Below are positions 25,596 to 34,659 of a DNA stretch of 43,657 nt, in pieces. A program made the translations under genes and the position numbers. Where the stretch lies: the NCBI GenBank assembly GCA_020073145.1, contig JAIQFS010000048.1, forward strand, positions 1 to 43,657. The letters are read 5' to 3'. Each line of letters starts with the position of its first letter. The stretch's first letter is position 1. The notes under the pieces were generated by a model. That model saw only the letters and a list, made by a program, of their open reading frames with translations, was not told the DNA's origin and searched no databases. Source of the DNA: Terriglobia bacterium (GTDB taxonomy: Bacteria > Acidobacteriota > Terriglobia > Bryobacterales > Bryobacteraceae).

Positions 25596-25859
25596 ATGAC
25601 ATCGATACCTGCCGGCGTGCCAACGCTCAAGACTACAGAAGTGATGGTGATTCTCACCACAAAGCAAGGAGTAAACCGTGAGCAGATCATGAAAGTTATG
25701 CCGTCCGAGATCCGGGCCACAGTAAAGCTCTATCTCGAAGGCAGATTCGACAGTGGTACTCGAGGGGCGCCGGCCGGTGTAACGCTGGTTCACTCGGGCT
25801 TGGTCGGCAACTTCTTCGGGTGGTGGGTTGCTTGCCCGGTCATGCCTGTAAATTATTGA
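25596..25859 (+). pseudogene. Frameshifted, truncated YCII/muconolactone-isomerase-like gene
   Basis: ATG at 25596 opens about 50 residues of normal-looking protein (KTTEVMVILTTKQGVNREQI, then VMPSEIRATVKLYLEGR). After about 25746 the expected continuation appears in another frame as IRQWYSRGAGR. Related small dimeric alpha+beta-barrel proteins of about 95 residues read GKIRQWYSRGDGRG here, so a one-base shift has occurred, and the remaining C-terminal third is lost before the tRNA-Pro 3' end. It lies right at the island edge, so truncation by the integration event is a natural explanation. Confidence 0.6.
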
Positions 25860-25864
25860 AGATT

Positions 25865-25942
25865 TGGTCGGGGCGAGTGGATTCGAACCACCGACCTCCT
25901 GGTCCCGAACCAGGCGCTCTAGCCAGGCTGAGCCACGCCCCG
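25865..25942 (-). tRNA. tRNA-Pro: tRNA-Pro (anticodon CGG)
   Basis: Read on the minus strand, the acceptor stem CGGGGCG pairs with CGCCCCG. The D stem GCTC/GAGC has a ten-base loop, the anticodon stem CCTGG/CCAGG encloses the loop TTCGGGA with anticodon CGG, the variable region is AGGTC, and the T stem GGTGG/CCACT (one G-U) encloses TTCGAAT. CCA is encoded (25867-25865) after discriminator A. It closely resembles E. coli tRNA-Pro(CGG). A possible -10 TATACT (26024-26019) lies about 70 bases upstream. Its 3' half is the target and boundary of the island. Confidence 0.97.
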
Positions 25943-26184
25943 ATCCCACACCGAACTGGTTGATCGCGGGGCCGTGTCGGCGCCGCTCACCGGGAAACTT
26001 CAGTTCTGGTGTGAACCCAGTATATCATCGCGCCGCGCGTTCCGCCGCTCCGGCTGCTTTCGGCTCCTTTCGAACGGTCCCGCCGGCAACGCTACCCCTC
26101 TGCTGACCCAGTACTTGGTACTTTTGCGAGGCAACAGGACTACCCCATGAAGGCGTTCCATGCGAAAAAAGCAAAGGACGAATT

Positions 26185-26463
26185 ATGAGGTACGAGACCC
26201 TTCAGTTAAACTGCGAATGCGGGCAACACACCACCCGGATTCGTGAAGTGGGATTCACCGCCGACCACCAGCTCGTGCTGCACTGGCGCTGCGTGGCCTG
26301 CAAGAAGTACGTCTACGTCGTGAAGTCCCTCTCCGACTGTTGGCGCGATTGCCCTCAAGAAGAAGCCAAAACGGTGGATATGCCGCAAGAAGTCGTGAAG
26401 GAACAGGACCTCCGATTCCTCCGTTCGCTGGGTGTCACCATGCCCGACACCGTCGAACCGTAG
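26185..26463 (+). CDS. Small zinc-ribbon-like protein (92 aa)
   Basis: AAAGGA six bases before ATG at 26185 supports the start. The protein has four cysteines laid out as CxC (NCECGQHTTR, residues 10-12) and CxxC (RCVACKKYV, near 40), as in a zinc ribbon. WRDCPQ adds another Cys. The C-terminus (VVKEQDLRFLRSLGVTMPD) is helical. No catalytic motif; DNA, RNA or protein binding would be a guess. It stands between the tRNA-Pro gene and a convergent flagellar-rod-like gene. Confidence 0.75.
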   Translation: MRYETLQLNCECGQHTTRIREVGFTADHQLVLHWRCVACKKYVYVVKSLSDCWRDCPQEEAKTVDMPQEVVKEQDLRFLRSLGVTMPDTVEP

Positions 26464-26481
26464 CGCGACGCCTGGCCCGCT

Positions 26482-26715
26482 TCACGCCAGAATGTCGATC
26501 GTGTGTTTCGCGATCTCGCTGCCGGCTTGCAGCGCTTTGAGGTTGGCCTGGTACTCTTCTTTCGCCACCGCCAGGTTCACAATTTCGGTGGCCAGATCCA
26601 CGGTATCTCCCGACGTGCCGGTGTCCGTTCCGGCCTGACTGATCCGGACCGCCGCTTGGTCGAGCTGGGTCTCGGCGCTGTTTAACCCCTGCAGGGCTGC
26701 CGCCAGGATCTCCAT
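26482..26715 (-). CDS. Orphan flagellar basal-body-rod-like small protein (77 aa)
   Basis: A 77-residue helical protein whose second half (DLATEIVNLAVAKEEYQANL, then KALQAGSEIAKHTIDIL) matches the C-terminal signature of flagellar rod and hook proteins (FlgC, FlgG, FlgE), where this coiled-coil segment packs in the axial core. The long middle domains of those proteins are absent, and no flagellar gene is near. Similar short stand-alone genes exist in non-flagellated bacteria, as far as I recall. ATG at 26715 has no clear ribosome binding site. Confidence 0.7.
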   Translation of the reverse strand: MEILAAALQGLNSAETQLDQAAVRISQAGTDTGTSGDTVDLATEIVNLAVAKEEYQANLKALQAGSEIAKHTIDILA

Positions 26716-26814
26716 ATTGCTGCATATCGACGGCCCCGCGGCTTTTTTCTAATCCGATTTTTCCCGCCCGTAAGTGCTTGCGCTACAGCTACATCTGCCG
26801 CTACCATCGGTAAC

Positions 26815-28137
26815 GTGGCGGATATCGACCGGCTCCGACAGCTCCCTGCCGTGCATGAGGTCCTCGACCGCCTCTCCCCTGCCCTGGCCCGCTTTCCCCG
26901 CCCCTTACTGGTCGCCGAAATCCGCCGCGCCTTGGACCAAACCCGCCACGCTCTGCGGGCCGGCGAGCCCGATGGGTTGACCGTCGAATCCCGCGTCGAG
27001 CTCGCCCTCGCCGCCCTCGAGCGCCCCTCGCAGCGCCGCGTCATCAATGCCACCGGCGTGGTGCTCCACACCAACCTCGGCCGCGCGCCCCTGGGGCCCG
27101 TCTCCCTCCTGCCAGGCTATTCCAATCTGGAGTACGATCTCGAAACGGGACGCCGCGGCAGGCGCGACAGTCACGCCGGGCCCCTCCTCGAACGCCTGCT
27201 CGGCGCTCCCGCCATCGCGGTGAACAATAACGCCGCGGCCGTTTTCCTGGCCTTGCACGAACTGGCCGCCGGCGGCGAGGTGGTGGTATCGCGCGGGGAA
27301 CTCGTCGAAATCGGCGATGGCTTCCGCATTCCCGACATTATGGCCCGCTCGGGCGCCATCGTGCGCGAAGTCGGCGCCACCAACCGCACCGGGATCGACG
27401 ACTACCGCGAAGCCATCGGCGACCGCACCCGCCTGCTGCTCCGCGTGCATCCCAGTAATTTTCGGATGCAGGGCTTTACCGCGCGCCCCGACTTGCGCGA
27501 ACTGGCCGCCTTGGGCCGCGAGCGCGGCATTCCGGTGTATGAGGATCTGGGCAGCGGCTGCGTGGTCGATTTGCGCCCCTTCGGCATCGACGAGCCCCTG
27601 GTGTCCGACAGCCTCGCCGCCGGCGCCGACCTGGTCTCGTTCAGCGGCGACAAGCTCCTCGGCGGGCCGCAAGCCGGCATCCTCGCCGGCCGCGCGGAAC
27701 TGGTCGCCCGCCTGCGCCGCAATCCCCTCTTCCGCGCCCTGCGCCTCGATAAACTGGTTACCCTGGCGCTGGAGACCACCCTGCGCAACCTGGTGCTCGA
27801 GCGCTGGGACGCCGTCCCGGCCCTGGCAATGATCTTTCAGTCCGCCGACGAGATTCGGGCGCGTTCCGAAGCCCTTCTCCCGCGCCTCAGCCTGCGGGCC
27901 CGCCTGATCGCGGGTGCGTCGGTGATCGGCGGCGGAGCCACCCCCGAGCAGTCTCTTCCCACCTGGTTGATTGCCCTGGCGTGCGCCGATGTGGTGGAGG
28001 CCGAGCGTCGTCTGCGCGCGGGCGAGCCTCCCGTGATCGCAAGAATCGAAAACGAAACCCTGCTGTTCGACTTGCGGACGGTCTTCCGCGAGGAAGAAGA
28101 AGACCTGGTTGCCGCAGTGCGCGCGGTCTCCCAGTAG
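26815..28137 (+). CDS. selA: L-seryl-tRNA(Sec) selenium transferase
   Basis: A 440-residue PLP enzyme that converts seryl-tRNA(Sec) to selenocysteyl-tRNA(Sec) using selenophosphate; it forms a decamer in characterised cases. Visible parts: an N-terminal tRNA-binding segment (IDRLRQLPAVHEVL, about 1-60), INATGVVLHTNLGRAPL, VNNNAAAVFLAL, EDLGSGCVVDL, and the PLP lysine in SFSGDKLLGGPQAGI (Lys280). Start is GTG at 26815 with no strong ribosome binding site, chosen because the conserved N-terminus begins there. selB, selC, selD and a selenoprotein gene are not in the window, so the machinery must lie elsewhere if active. Confidence 0.93.
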   Translation: MADIDRLRQLPAVHEVLDRLSPALARFPRPLLVAEIRRALDQTRHALRAGEPDGLTVESRVELALAALERPSQRRVINATGVVLHTNLGRAPLGPVSLLPGYSNLEYDLETGRRGRRDSHAGPLLERLLGAPAIAVNNNAAAVFLALHELAAGGEVVVSRGELVEIGDGFRIPDIMARSGAIVREVGATNRTGIDDYREAIGDRTRLLLRVHPSNFRMQGFTARPDLRELAALGRERGIPVYEDLGSGCVVDLRPFGIDEPLVSDSLAAGADLVSFSGDKLLGGPQAGILAGRAELVARLRRNPLFRALRLDKLVTLALETTLRNLVLERWDAVPALAMIFQSADEIRARSEALLPRLSLRARLIAGASVIGGGATPEQSLPTWLIALACADVVEAERRLRAGEPPVIARIENETLLFDLRTVFREEEEDLVAAVRAVSQ

Positions 28138-28142
28138 ACCGC

Positions 28143-28925
28143 CTACACCATATCCAACGTGAGCGGTCTGGGCTGCCGGCCGTCCACGTCCGGCACGCCG
28201 AACTCGGCCGCCAGCGCGGCTGCCACCAGCACCCGTCCGCTCCTCTCCATCAGCCGCGAATCGCCGCTGAGCGCCGCCACCACCCGCCCGATGAATTCCG
28301 GGCTTTCGCTGTTCGACAAATCCAGCCAGCCGCCCTGCGCGGCAGCCAGCACTGCCTCGGTCCGCACCAGCCCCGGGTACAGCGAGACCACGGCCACGTC
28401 ATGCGGCCGCAGTTCGTGCGCCAGGTCGGCCGTCATCTTGTCGGTCGCCGCCTTCGCCACGCCGTAGAGCGCATTGCCCACGTGTTTCTGCGCGGCCCAG
28501 AAGCTCACATTTACGATCAAGCCCCGTCGCCTCGGAATCATCAGGCGCGCGGCGTGCGACGCGCACACAAAGGCCGCACGGACGCCCGCATCCATCATGC
28601 TGGTCCACCGGTGCAGAGGCTGCTCCCAGAATGGCTTGGACCAGGTGAACTGCCCGTCCTCCACCATGCGCTCGTACCCGCCCCAGGCGGAGTTGACCAG
28701 CACATCCAGAGGTCCGGCTTCCGCCGCCCGGGCGAACGCGGCGGCGGTCTCCTCGTCCTGCAAGTGGTCGCACGGAATCCGCACCACGGATTCGGGAAGG
28801 TCGGCTGTGGCGACACGGCGGCCTGTCGCGAACACCCGGAATCCGGCTTCGGCCAGCCCGATCGCGGCCCCACGGCCGACGCCCCGGCTGGCGCCCGTCA
28901 CCAACGCCGTTCGCGCCTCTGCCAT
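28143..28925 (-). CDS. Short-chain dehydrogenase/reductase
   Basis: A 260-residue classical SDR. NAD(P) motif TGASRGVGRG near residue 10, DVLVNSAWGG (about 75-84; Ser/Ala instead of the usual NNAG), VNVSFWAAQ with the active-site Ser, and YGVAKAATDK with the Tyr/Lys pair. An ATG at 28925 has AGGAG seven bases upstream and is preferred over a TTG two codons earlier. It lies 48 bases behind efp on the same strand and is convergent with selA (stop codons 5 bases apart). Substrate unknown. Confidence 0.9.
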   Translation of the reverse strand: MAEARTALVTGASRGVGRGAAIGLAEAGFRVFATGRRVATADLPESVVRIPCDHLQDEETAAAFARAAEAGPLDVLVNSAWGGYERMVEDGQFTWSKPFWEQPLHRWTSMMDAGVRAAFVCASHAARLMIPRRRGLIVNVSFWAAQKHVGNALYGVAKAATDKMTADLAHELRPHDVAVVSLYPGLVRTEAVLAAAQGGWLDLSNSESPEFIGRVVAALSGDSRLMERSGRVLVAAALAAEFGVPDVDGRQPRPLTLDMV

Positions 28926-28973
28926 CGGCAACTCCTGTCCTGGGGGGGATTCAGCGAAAACGCAACGGCCGAA

Positions 28974-29531
28974 CTACGCCCGCTCCTGGTAGGTTCCTTC
29001 CGACGTGTTCACCCGGATCTTCTCGCCCTCCGTGATGAAGGGCGGCACTTGCACCACCAACCCGGTTTCGAGCTTGGCCGGTTTGGTCACGTTGGAAACC
29101 GACGCGCCCTTGATTCCCGGCTCGGTTTCCACCACCGTCATGTCCACCGTGGCCGGCAGATCCACGCTGATCGGTTTACCTTCGTAAAATTCCACCGTGA
29201 CCTTCAACTGAGGGATGAGATAAAACGTCGCATCTCCCAGTAATTCCTTCATTAAGTGCATCTGCTCGAAGTTCTCGGTGTTCATGAAGTAGAAGTACTC
29301 GCCATCGTCGTACAGGTACTCCATCTCATGCTCTTCGAGCATCGCCTTCTCTACCTTGTCTTCGGAGGAGAAGCGGTGTTCAATCATCGATCCGCTGCGC
29401 AGATTGCGCATGCGGACCTGCACGAACCCGCGCAGGTTCCCGGGCGTGCGGTGGGTCATGGTGAAGACGGAATACAAGTCGTTGTTGAACTTGACGACCA
29501 TCCCCGGCCGTAGTTGGGTAGCTGCAATCAT
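28974..29531 (-). CDS. efp: Elongation factor P
   Basis: EF-P enters the ribosomal E site and relieves stalling at polyproline stretches. The frame is open for another 160 codons upstream, but the protein proper starts at ATG 29531 ([13 protein letters not shown]), giving a normal 185 residues in three beta-barrel domains. The tip of domain I, which carries a modified Lys or Arg in studied EF-Ps, reads [10 protein letters not shown]; the residue aligned with E. coli Lys34 is Asn and an Arg lies two positions later. The family signature [17 protein letters not shown] is present. The upstream open frame is fused by chance to the decayed DUF5615 gene. Confidence 0.95.
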   Translation of the reverse strand: MIAATQLRPGMVVKFNNDLYSVFTMTHRTPGNLRGFVQVRMRNLRSGSMIEHRFSSEDKVEKAMLEEHEMEYLYDDGEYFYFMNTENFEQMHLMKELLGDATFYLIPQLKVTVEFYEGKPISVDLPATVDMTVVETEPGIKGASVSNVTKPAKLETGLVVQVPPFITEGEKIRVNTSEGTYQERA

Positions 29532-29665
29532 GAAGCCCCAGTATAACAACCCGCCACGGAACCGAGCCGGCCAATCGTTCCGCAGGGCGACTGCCTGTCG
29601 AGATCGCCCTCTCCACACCCATGTGTTGCCGACTGCCGCGGCGAAGCGAAGCGTAGCCAAGCTGG

Positions 29666-30017
29666 TTAGCCGCGGATTCGCATCTTGTGCCCGTCGGTCA
29701 CCACGAGCTTTCCCTCCACGGTCATCCACCGAGACGGGAACCATGAATCGGAACGCCGTTCCAATGGCCTCCTCGGTTGGGGGATGAACCCAGAACCGCA
29801 CCACGCCGGGCGTGCCGGCCGGCGGGTACCGCATCACGTTGGCGAAATCGCCATCCAGCGTTACCAGAATCCGGCCGGTTTCGATGGCCGCCTCCCGCAC
29901 CACAGGATCATCGGCGCCGTCGAGGTGTATTTCCACGACCGATACTGCATCGTGGCCGAGAGCTCGGAGCGCGCGTGCGTGGAACGGAGAGAGATTCTCG
30001 TTCAGGAGAAACTTCAC
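29666..30017 (-). pseudogene. Frameshifted DUF5615-family (PIN-like) toxin gene
   Basis: Starts with GTG at 30017, overlapping the DUF433 stop. [29 protein letters not shown] and ILVTLDGDF match DUF5615 proteins, PIN-like nucleases of about 115 residues that pair with DUF433 antitoxins. Near 29729 the frame shifts by one base: the expected C-terminus ([20 protein letters not shown] followed by TAA at 29666-29668) is found in the neighbouring frame. Its span of 352 bases is one more than a multiple of three, as a single-base insertion predicts. Without the shift, the frame runs on into efp. Confidence 0.8.
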
Positions 30018-30287
30018 ACATCAGCCAGGACGACCTCGTCCGCAGCCAGCGCCGCGGCGTACTCCAGACAGGCCCTCAAGTCCTCAACGACGAGCTGTGG
30101 ATAGGCGGTGAGCAATTGGTCGGAGGTCTCGCCGGCCGCTATCTTCTCCAGTACGAGGTAAACAGGAATTCGGGTAGTGGGTCAGTTTAAAACCAAACTG
30201 ACCCACTACCGGAATTCGCGTGCCCTTGACGCACGGCTTGCCCATCATCACGGTGGACTTCGCCTCAATCCGTGCGGGGAACTTCAT
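30014..30287 (-). pseudogene. DUF433 antitoxin gene split by a 38-bp palindromic insertion
   Basis: ATG at 30287 opens MKFPARIEAKSTVMMGKPCV then KGTRIPV, a standard DUF433 start. After codon 27 the reading frame enters a foreign palindrome. Beyond it the frame resumes as YLVLEKIAAGETSDQLLTAY and LRACLEYAAALAADE, ending with TGA at 30014-30016. Removing the 38-base insert plus one 8-base repeat leaves 228 bases, exactly 76 codons (75 residues), the normal length for this family. The stop overlaps the DUF5615 GTG start by two bases. As it stands the product would be a 67-residue nonsense fusion, so antitoxin function is lost. Confidence 0.85.
30165..30218. mobile_element. 38-bp palindromic micro-insertion with 8-bp target duplication
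   Basis: Two perfect 16-base arms (30173-30188, GGTAGTGGGTCAGTTT, and its complement at 30195-30210) enclose a six-base loop AAAACC (30189-30194). GGAATTCG flanks the insert on both sides (30165-30172 and 30211-30218), which fits an 8-base target-site duplication. The arm sequence resembles ends of some IS21-like elements (my recall), so this may be the two terminal repeats of an insertion sequence joined with nothing between. It carries no gene. Confidence 0.75.
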
Positions 30288-30386
30288 ACTGAAACTCCAG
30301 CATGCTCAAGCGGACCTTAGCGGCGTGCTCGTCGGACGATCTGGGCCGCGCTGCACGCAAGATGGGCCGGCAACACCTCCAATTAG

Positions 30387-30801
30387 CTTCACGGGTACCG
30401 GGTTGGAGACCTGTACGTCTCGCGGTTGGAGCAAGAGGAGAATCGCCTTGAGGCCCCACCGAGTTTTTGGTTCGTGGTCATTCCGGAAATCGTCTATCAA
30501 CTGGGCCGGCCGCAATCGCGAGTGCCGCGCAATGAAGCCGTGGCTGGAAACGTAACGATTTCGAAGCGAAAGGCTGAGGAATGGAATGCCGTTGCGGCGT
30601 CTCGAAGACCCTGCCACGGTCGCCTGGAAGCTCGGCACGGGAGCCTATTACAAGGGCGGAGGTCGGCCATGGCAGTTGGCGCACGTCCGGCCGGGCGTGT
30701 GTTACGTGGGCCTGGTCTACAAGCGGAGTGATTTGAGTGCAGACCTCCGGCACGCATGCTGTGCGGCGCAATCACCGAGTCATGCTAGCCGGCATGACTG
30801 A
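30387..30801 (+). pseudogene. Decayed prokaryotic Argonaute (MID-PIWI) remnant
   Basis: Two blocks in different frames. From about 30387 to 30580: LYVSRLEQEENRLEAPPSFW, then FVVIPEIVYQLGRPQSRVP, which resembles the MID domain of short prokaryotic Argonautes. From 30586 to about 30771: [40 protein letters not shown] and ACCAAQ, matching the PIWI-domain blocks I recall for that family. A deletion plus frameshift separates the blocks, an in-frame stop (30384-30386) precedes the first, and the sequence breaks off after CCAAQ before the rest of the PIWI domain. It is clearly non-functional. The assignment rests on motif recall. Confidence 0.6.
30779..30798. repeat. Inverted repeat at the Argonaute-remnant/NTase junction
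   Basis: GTCATGC (30779-30785) and GCATGAC (30792-30798) are perfect 7-base arms with a six-base spacer. The right arm contains the likely ATG (30794) of the next gene, so it could be an operator or a junction scar from the deletion that ended the Argonaute remnant. Confidence 0.4.
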
Positions 30802-31525
30802 GGCTCAAGACAGCGTGACCAATGCACCGTCCCTCATAATTGAAACCATGGCGAAGTGGGGCAGTGGTCCGGGATGGACAATCGACCAGGCAATGGAAGT
30901 TCTGGCGGTGCTGCATCGGCCATTTCGCGTGAACGGATATGCACTCGCGATGCATGGCTCCGTCTCACGTGATGGGAAAGGAAATGACCTAGACCTCATA
31001 GCGGTCCCGGAGCAATTGTGCGTGACACCTCCAGAAGAGATGGAACGCATGATGTGCGACCTGATCGGTGCGCACCCGGTCCAGGCCAATCCCATTCATG
31101 GCCTGTTAGGAGCCTGGTCGCGCACTTGTGTACTGAAGGATGGTCGCGGGATTGATATGGAGTATCGACTTCCAGGTCCCATCGACCGACAACATGACTG
31201 GGCTTCGTCGCTGATTACGCTATTCCGCGAGAACGGCTATCACCTTGAGTTTTTCTCGTTCCCAAAACGAATCAGCACGCACTACTTCGATTTGATTGCG
31301 CTACCTCTTGCTCTAAACACTACGCCACCGAAGGCCGTGGACCCTTCACAAATTCCACGCTCAATTGCGGACGGAACCAGTCGAGAGTTCCATCAGCATT
31401 CGGTCTTATCAGTCAGACGACGGTCGCATCATCGGGATACGGCTTGTGGGGCCGGCAGTGGGTGGCGCCGGACCTCTCGTCGAGCGATAGAATACCGCGA
31501 CCACGTCAAGACACTTTCCGCATGA
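30794..31525 (+). CDS. Nucleotidyltransferase-like protein with probably shifted 3' end
   Basis: The frame from ATG 30794 encodes about 243 residues. [20 protein letters not shown] (near 55-75) has the Gly-Ser followed by Asp-x-Asp pattern of the nucleotidyltransferase fold, as in uncharacterised phage and plasmid proteins; [13 protein letters not shown] and DMEYRLPG follow. ATGs at 30782 and 30851 are alternatives. Beyond residue 200 the sequence turns into Arg/His-rich nonsense, while a neighbouring frame at 31392-31490 reads sensibly ([20 protein letters not shown] then a stop), so a one-base shift near 31390 is likely. Base composition is lower in GC than the core genes. Confidence 0.55.
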   Translation: MTEAQDSVTNAPSLIIETMAKWGSGPGWTIDQAMEVLAVLHRPFRVNGYALAMHGSVSRDGKGNDLDLIAVPEQLCVTPPEEMERMMCDLIGAHPVQANPIHGLLGAWSRTCVLKDGRGIDMEYRLPGPIDRQHDWASSLITLFRENGYHLEFFSFPKRISTHYFDLIALPLALNTTPPKAVDPSQIPRSIADGTSREFHQHSVLSVRRRSHHRDTACGAGSGWRRTSRRAIEYRDHVKTLSA

Positions 31526-31575
31526 GGCACGATCGCCGCTTCCAGCGGCCTTACCCGCGCTTGCATGAGTACGAA

Positions 31576-31599
31576 TATGAAGTCATACTATTAAGTATG
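31576..31599. promoter_or_regulatory. Overlapping palindromes at the vapB start
   Basis: TATGA-AG-TCATA (31576-31587) overlaps CATACT-ATTA-AGTATG (31584-31599), whose last three bases are the ATG of the antitoxin gene. Such short palindromes at the start are usual operators for autorepression by a VapB-VapC complex. Confidence 0.45.
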
Positions 31600-31827
31600 A
31601 GAATCGGTGAGCGCGGTCAGGTGACTATCCCCAAACCGATCCGGGATCAATTCGGACTGGGACCGGATACCGAAGTCGAGTTTCGTGTCGTCAAGGGGGC
31701 CATCCTTCTAAAGAAGACTCCGAAGAAGCTGGATCTGGCGCGATGGAAGGGTCGCTGTCGCGACTCCTTCACCGGGCTTGGATATTCGTCCGTCGACAAG
31801 TTCATGGAAGATGTTCGCGGGCGATGA
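31597..31827 (+). CDS. vapB: AbrB/SpoVT-type antitoxin (VapB-like)
   Basis: A 76-residue protein opening MRIGERGQVTIPKPIRDQFG, the swapped-hairpin AbrB fold DNA-binding domain, followed by VVKGAILLKKT and a C-terminal helical tail ([13 protein letters not shown]) that would block the toxin. The stop overlaps the toxin's start (ATGA). ATG at 31597 is chosen at the conserved start; 25 upstream in-frame residues from an earlier ATG (31522) are Arg/His/Tyr-rich and look non-coding. Two palindromes overlap the start. Confidence 0.88.
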   Translation: MRIGERGQVTIPKPIRDQFGLGPDTEVEFRVVKGAILLKKTPKKLDLARWKGRCRDSFTGLGYSSVDKFMEDVRGR

Positions 31828-32230
31828 TCACTGCGGTCGATACCAATATTTTGCTCGATATTCTGCTCCCGAACGAGAAGTTTTACGTTGCGTCGGCGGA
31901 AGCTCTCCAGGAGTCGGCCTCGGGCTCTCTGGTGATGTGCGACATCGCCTATGCCGAACTGTGCGTCCACTTCGAAAGCCAGCCGGAGTGTGATTCGTTC
32001 CTGGAGAGCATCGGGATTCAGGTTCAGCCCCTGACCCCGGCCGCGCATTTCCTGGCCAGCCGTGCCTGGCGGGTCTATCGCCGGCAAGGCGGACGGCGGG
32101 CGAAGATCTTAGCCGATTTCCTGATTGGAGCCCACGCGGTCAAACAGGCAACGCGCCTGCTGTCGCGCGACCGCGGCTTCTATCGGAGCCTATTTCCGTC
32201 CCTGACGGTGTACGATCCGTCCGTCGGCAG

Positions 32231-32234
<4 letters not shown>
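31824..32234 (+). CDS. vapC: PIN-domain ribonuclease toxin (VapC)
   Basis: A 136-residue PIN domain overlapping the antitoxin gene by four bases. The acidic residues are Asp6 (TAVDTNILL), Glu45 (YAELC), Asp98 ([10 protein letters not shown]) and Asp116 (SRDRGFY), all present, so it should be an active Mg-dependent ribonuclease. The stop shares bases with the stop of the convergent E1 gene. Together with the preceding gene this is the one fully intact toxin-antitoxin pair in the 29.6-32.2 kb strip. Confidence 0.9.
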
Positions 32235-34342
<2,108 letters not shown>

Positions 34343-34540
34343 GCTCTGCTCGAACTCCTACCTTTCAGTGTAGACGAGGGCATTCGAACCCGCTTCGGAT
34401 TAACCTCTGATAGCGGTACTGACTGGGTTACAGATGAATTCCTCTCCTGCCCTTGCCTTGTCCATGCATCCGAGGTGGAAGGTCTTGAACCGTATAGTAC
34501 GATTGGCGATATCCGGCATGGCCCGGGGCCCGGTTTGGCC

Positions 34541-34568
34541 TTGCCTGCCTCGCGTCCGCCATTATAGA
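34541..34568 (+). promoter_or_regulatory. Candidate promoter for the radical SAM gene
   Basis: TTGCCT (34541-34546) and TATAGA (34563-34568) are 16 bases apart, about 90 bases before the ATG at 34660. The rest of the 317-base gap (34343-34659) has no gene that I can see; another -10-like TATAGT is at 34493-34498 but lacks a -35. Confidence 0.4.
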
Positions 34569-34659
34569 CTAGTTTCAGTTCTGTTTCTCTTGTGTTGGAT
34601 GAATCGAATTCACCGGCCACCTCAGCCCGATCCCGACACTCCCGCAAAGGACCCCATTC

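Larger units (their letters stand above)
23030..25942. mobile_element. Small genomic island at the 3' end of tRNA-Pro
   Basis: The intact tRNA-Pro gene (25865-25942, minus strand) has its 3' end facing a region whose far edge holds a second, degenerate copy of the tRNA 3' half in the same orientation (23030-23081). That is the footprint left by site-specific integration at a tRNA 3' end. The roughly 2.8 kb between carries a TetR regulator, an NmrA-like gene, a small membrane protein and a truncated pseudogene, plus low-GC non-coding DNA. No integrase is left, so the element is a remnant or was mobilised in trans. Confidence 0.55.

Noticed and set aside
29532-30017. A 347-residue protein made of DUF5615 plus EF-P in one frame
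   Set aside because: The DUF5615 part loses its natural end through a one-base shift and then runs by chance into the efp frame; EF-P starts at its own conserved ATG at 29531.
34380-34410. A T-arm-like sequence (GGTTCGAAT on the minus strand) suggesting a tRNA or att site
   Set aside because: The flanking five bases do not pair as a T stem and no acceptor, D or anticodon arm can be drawn.
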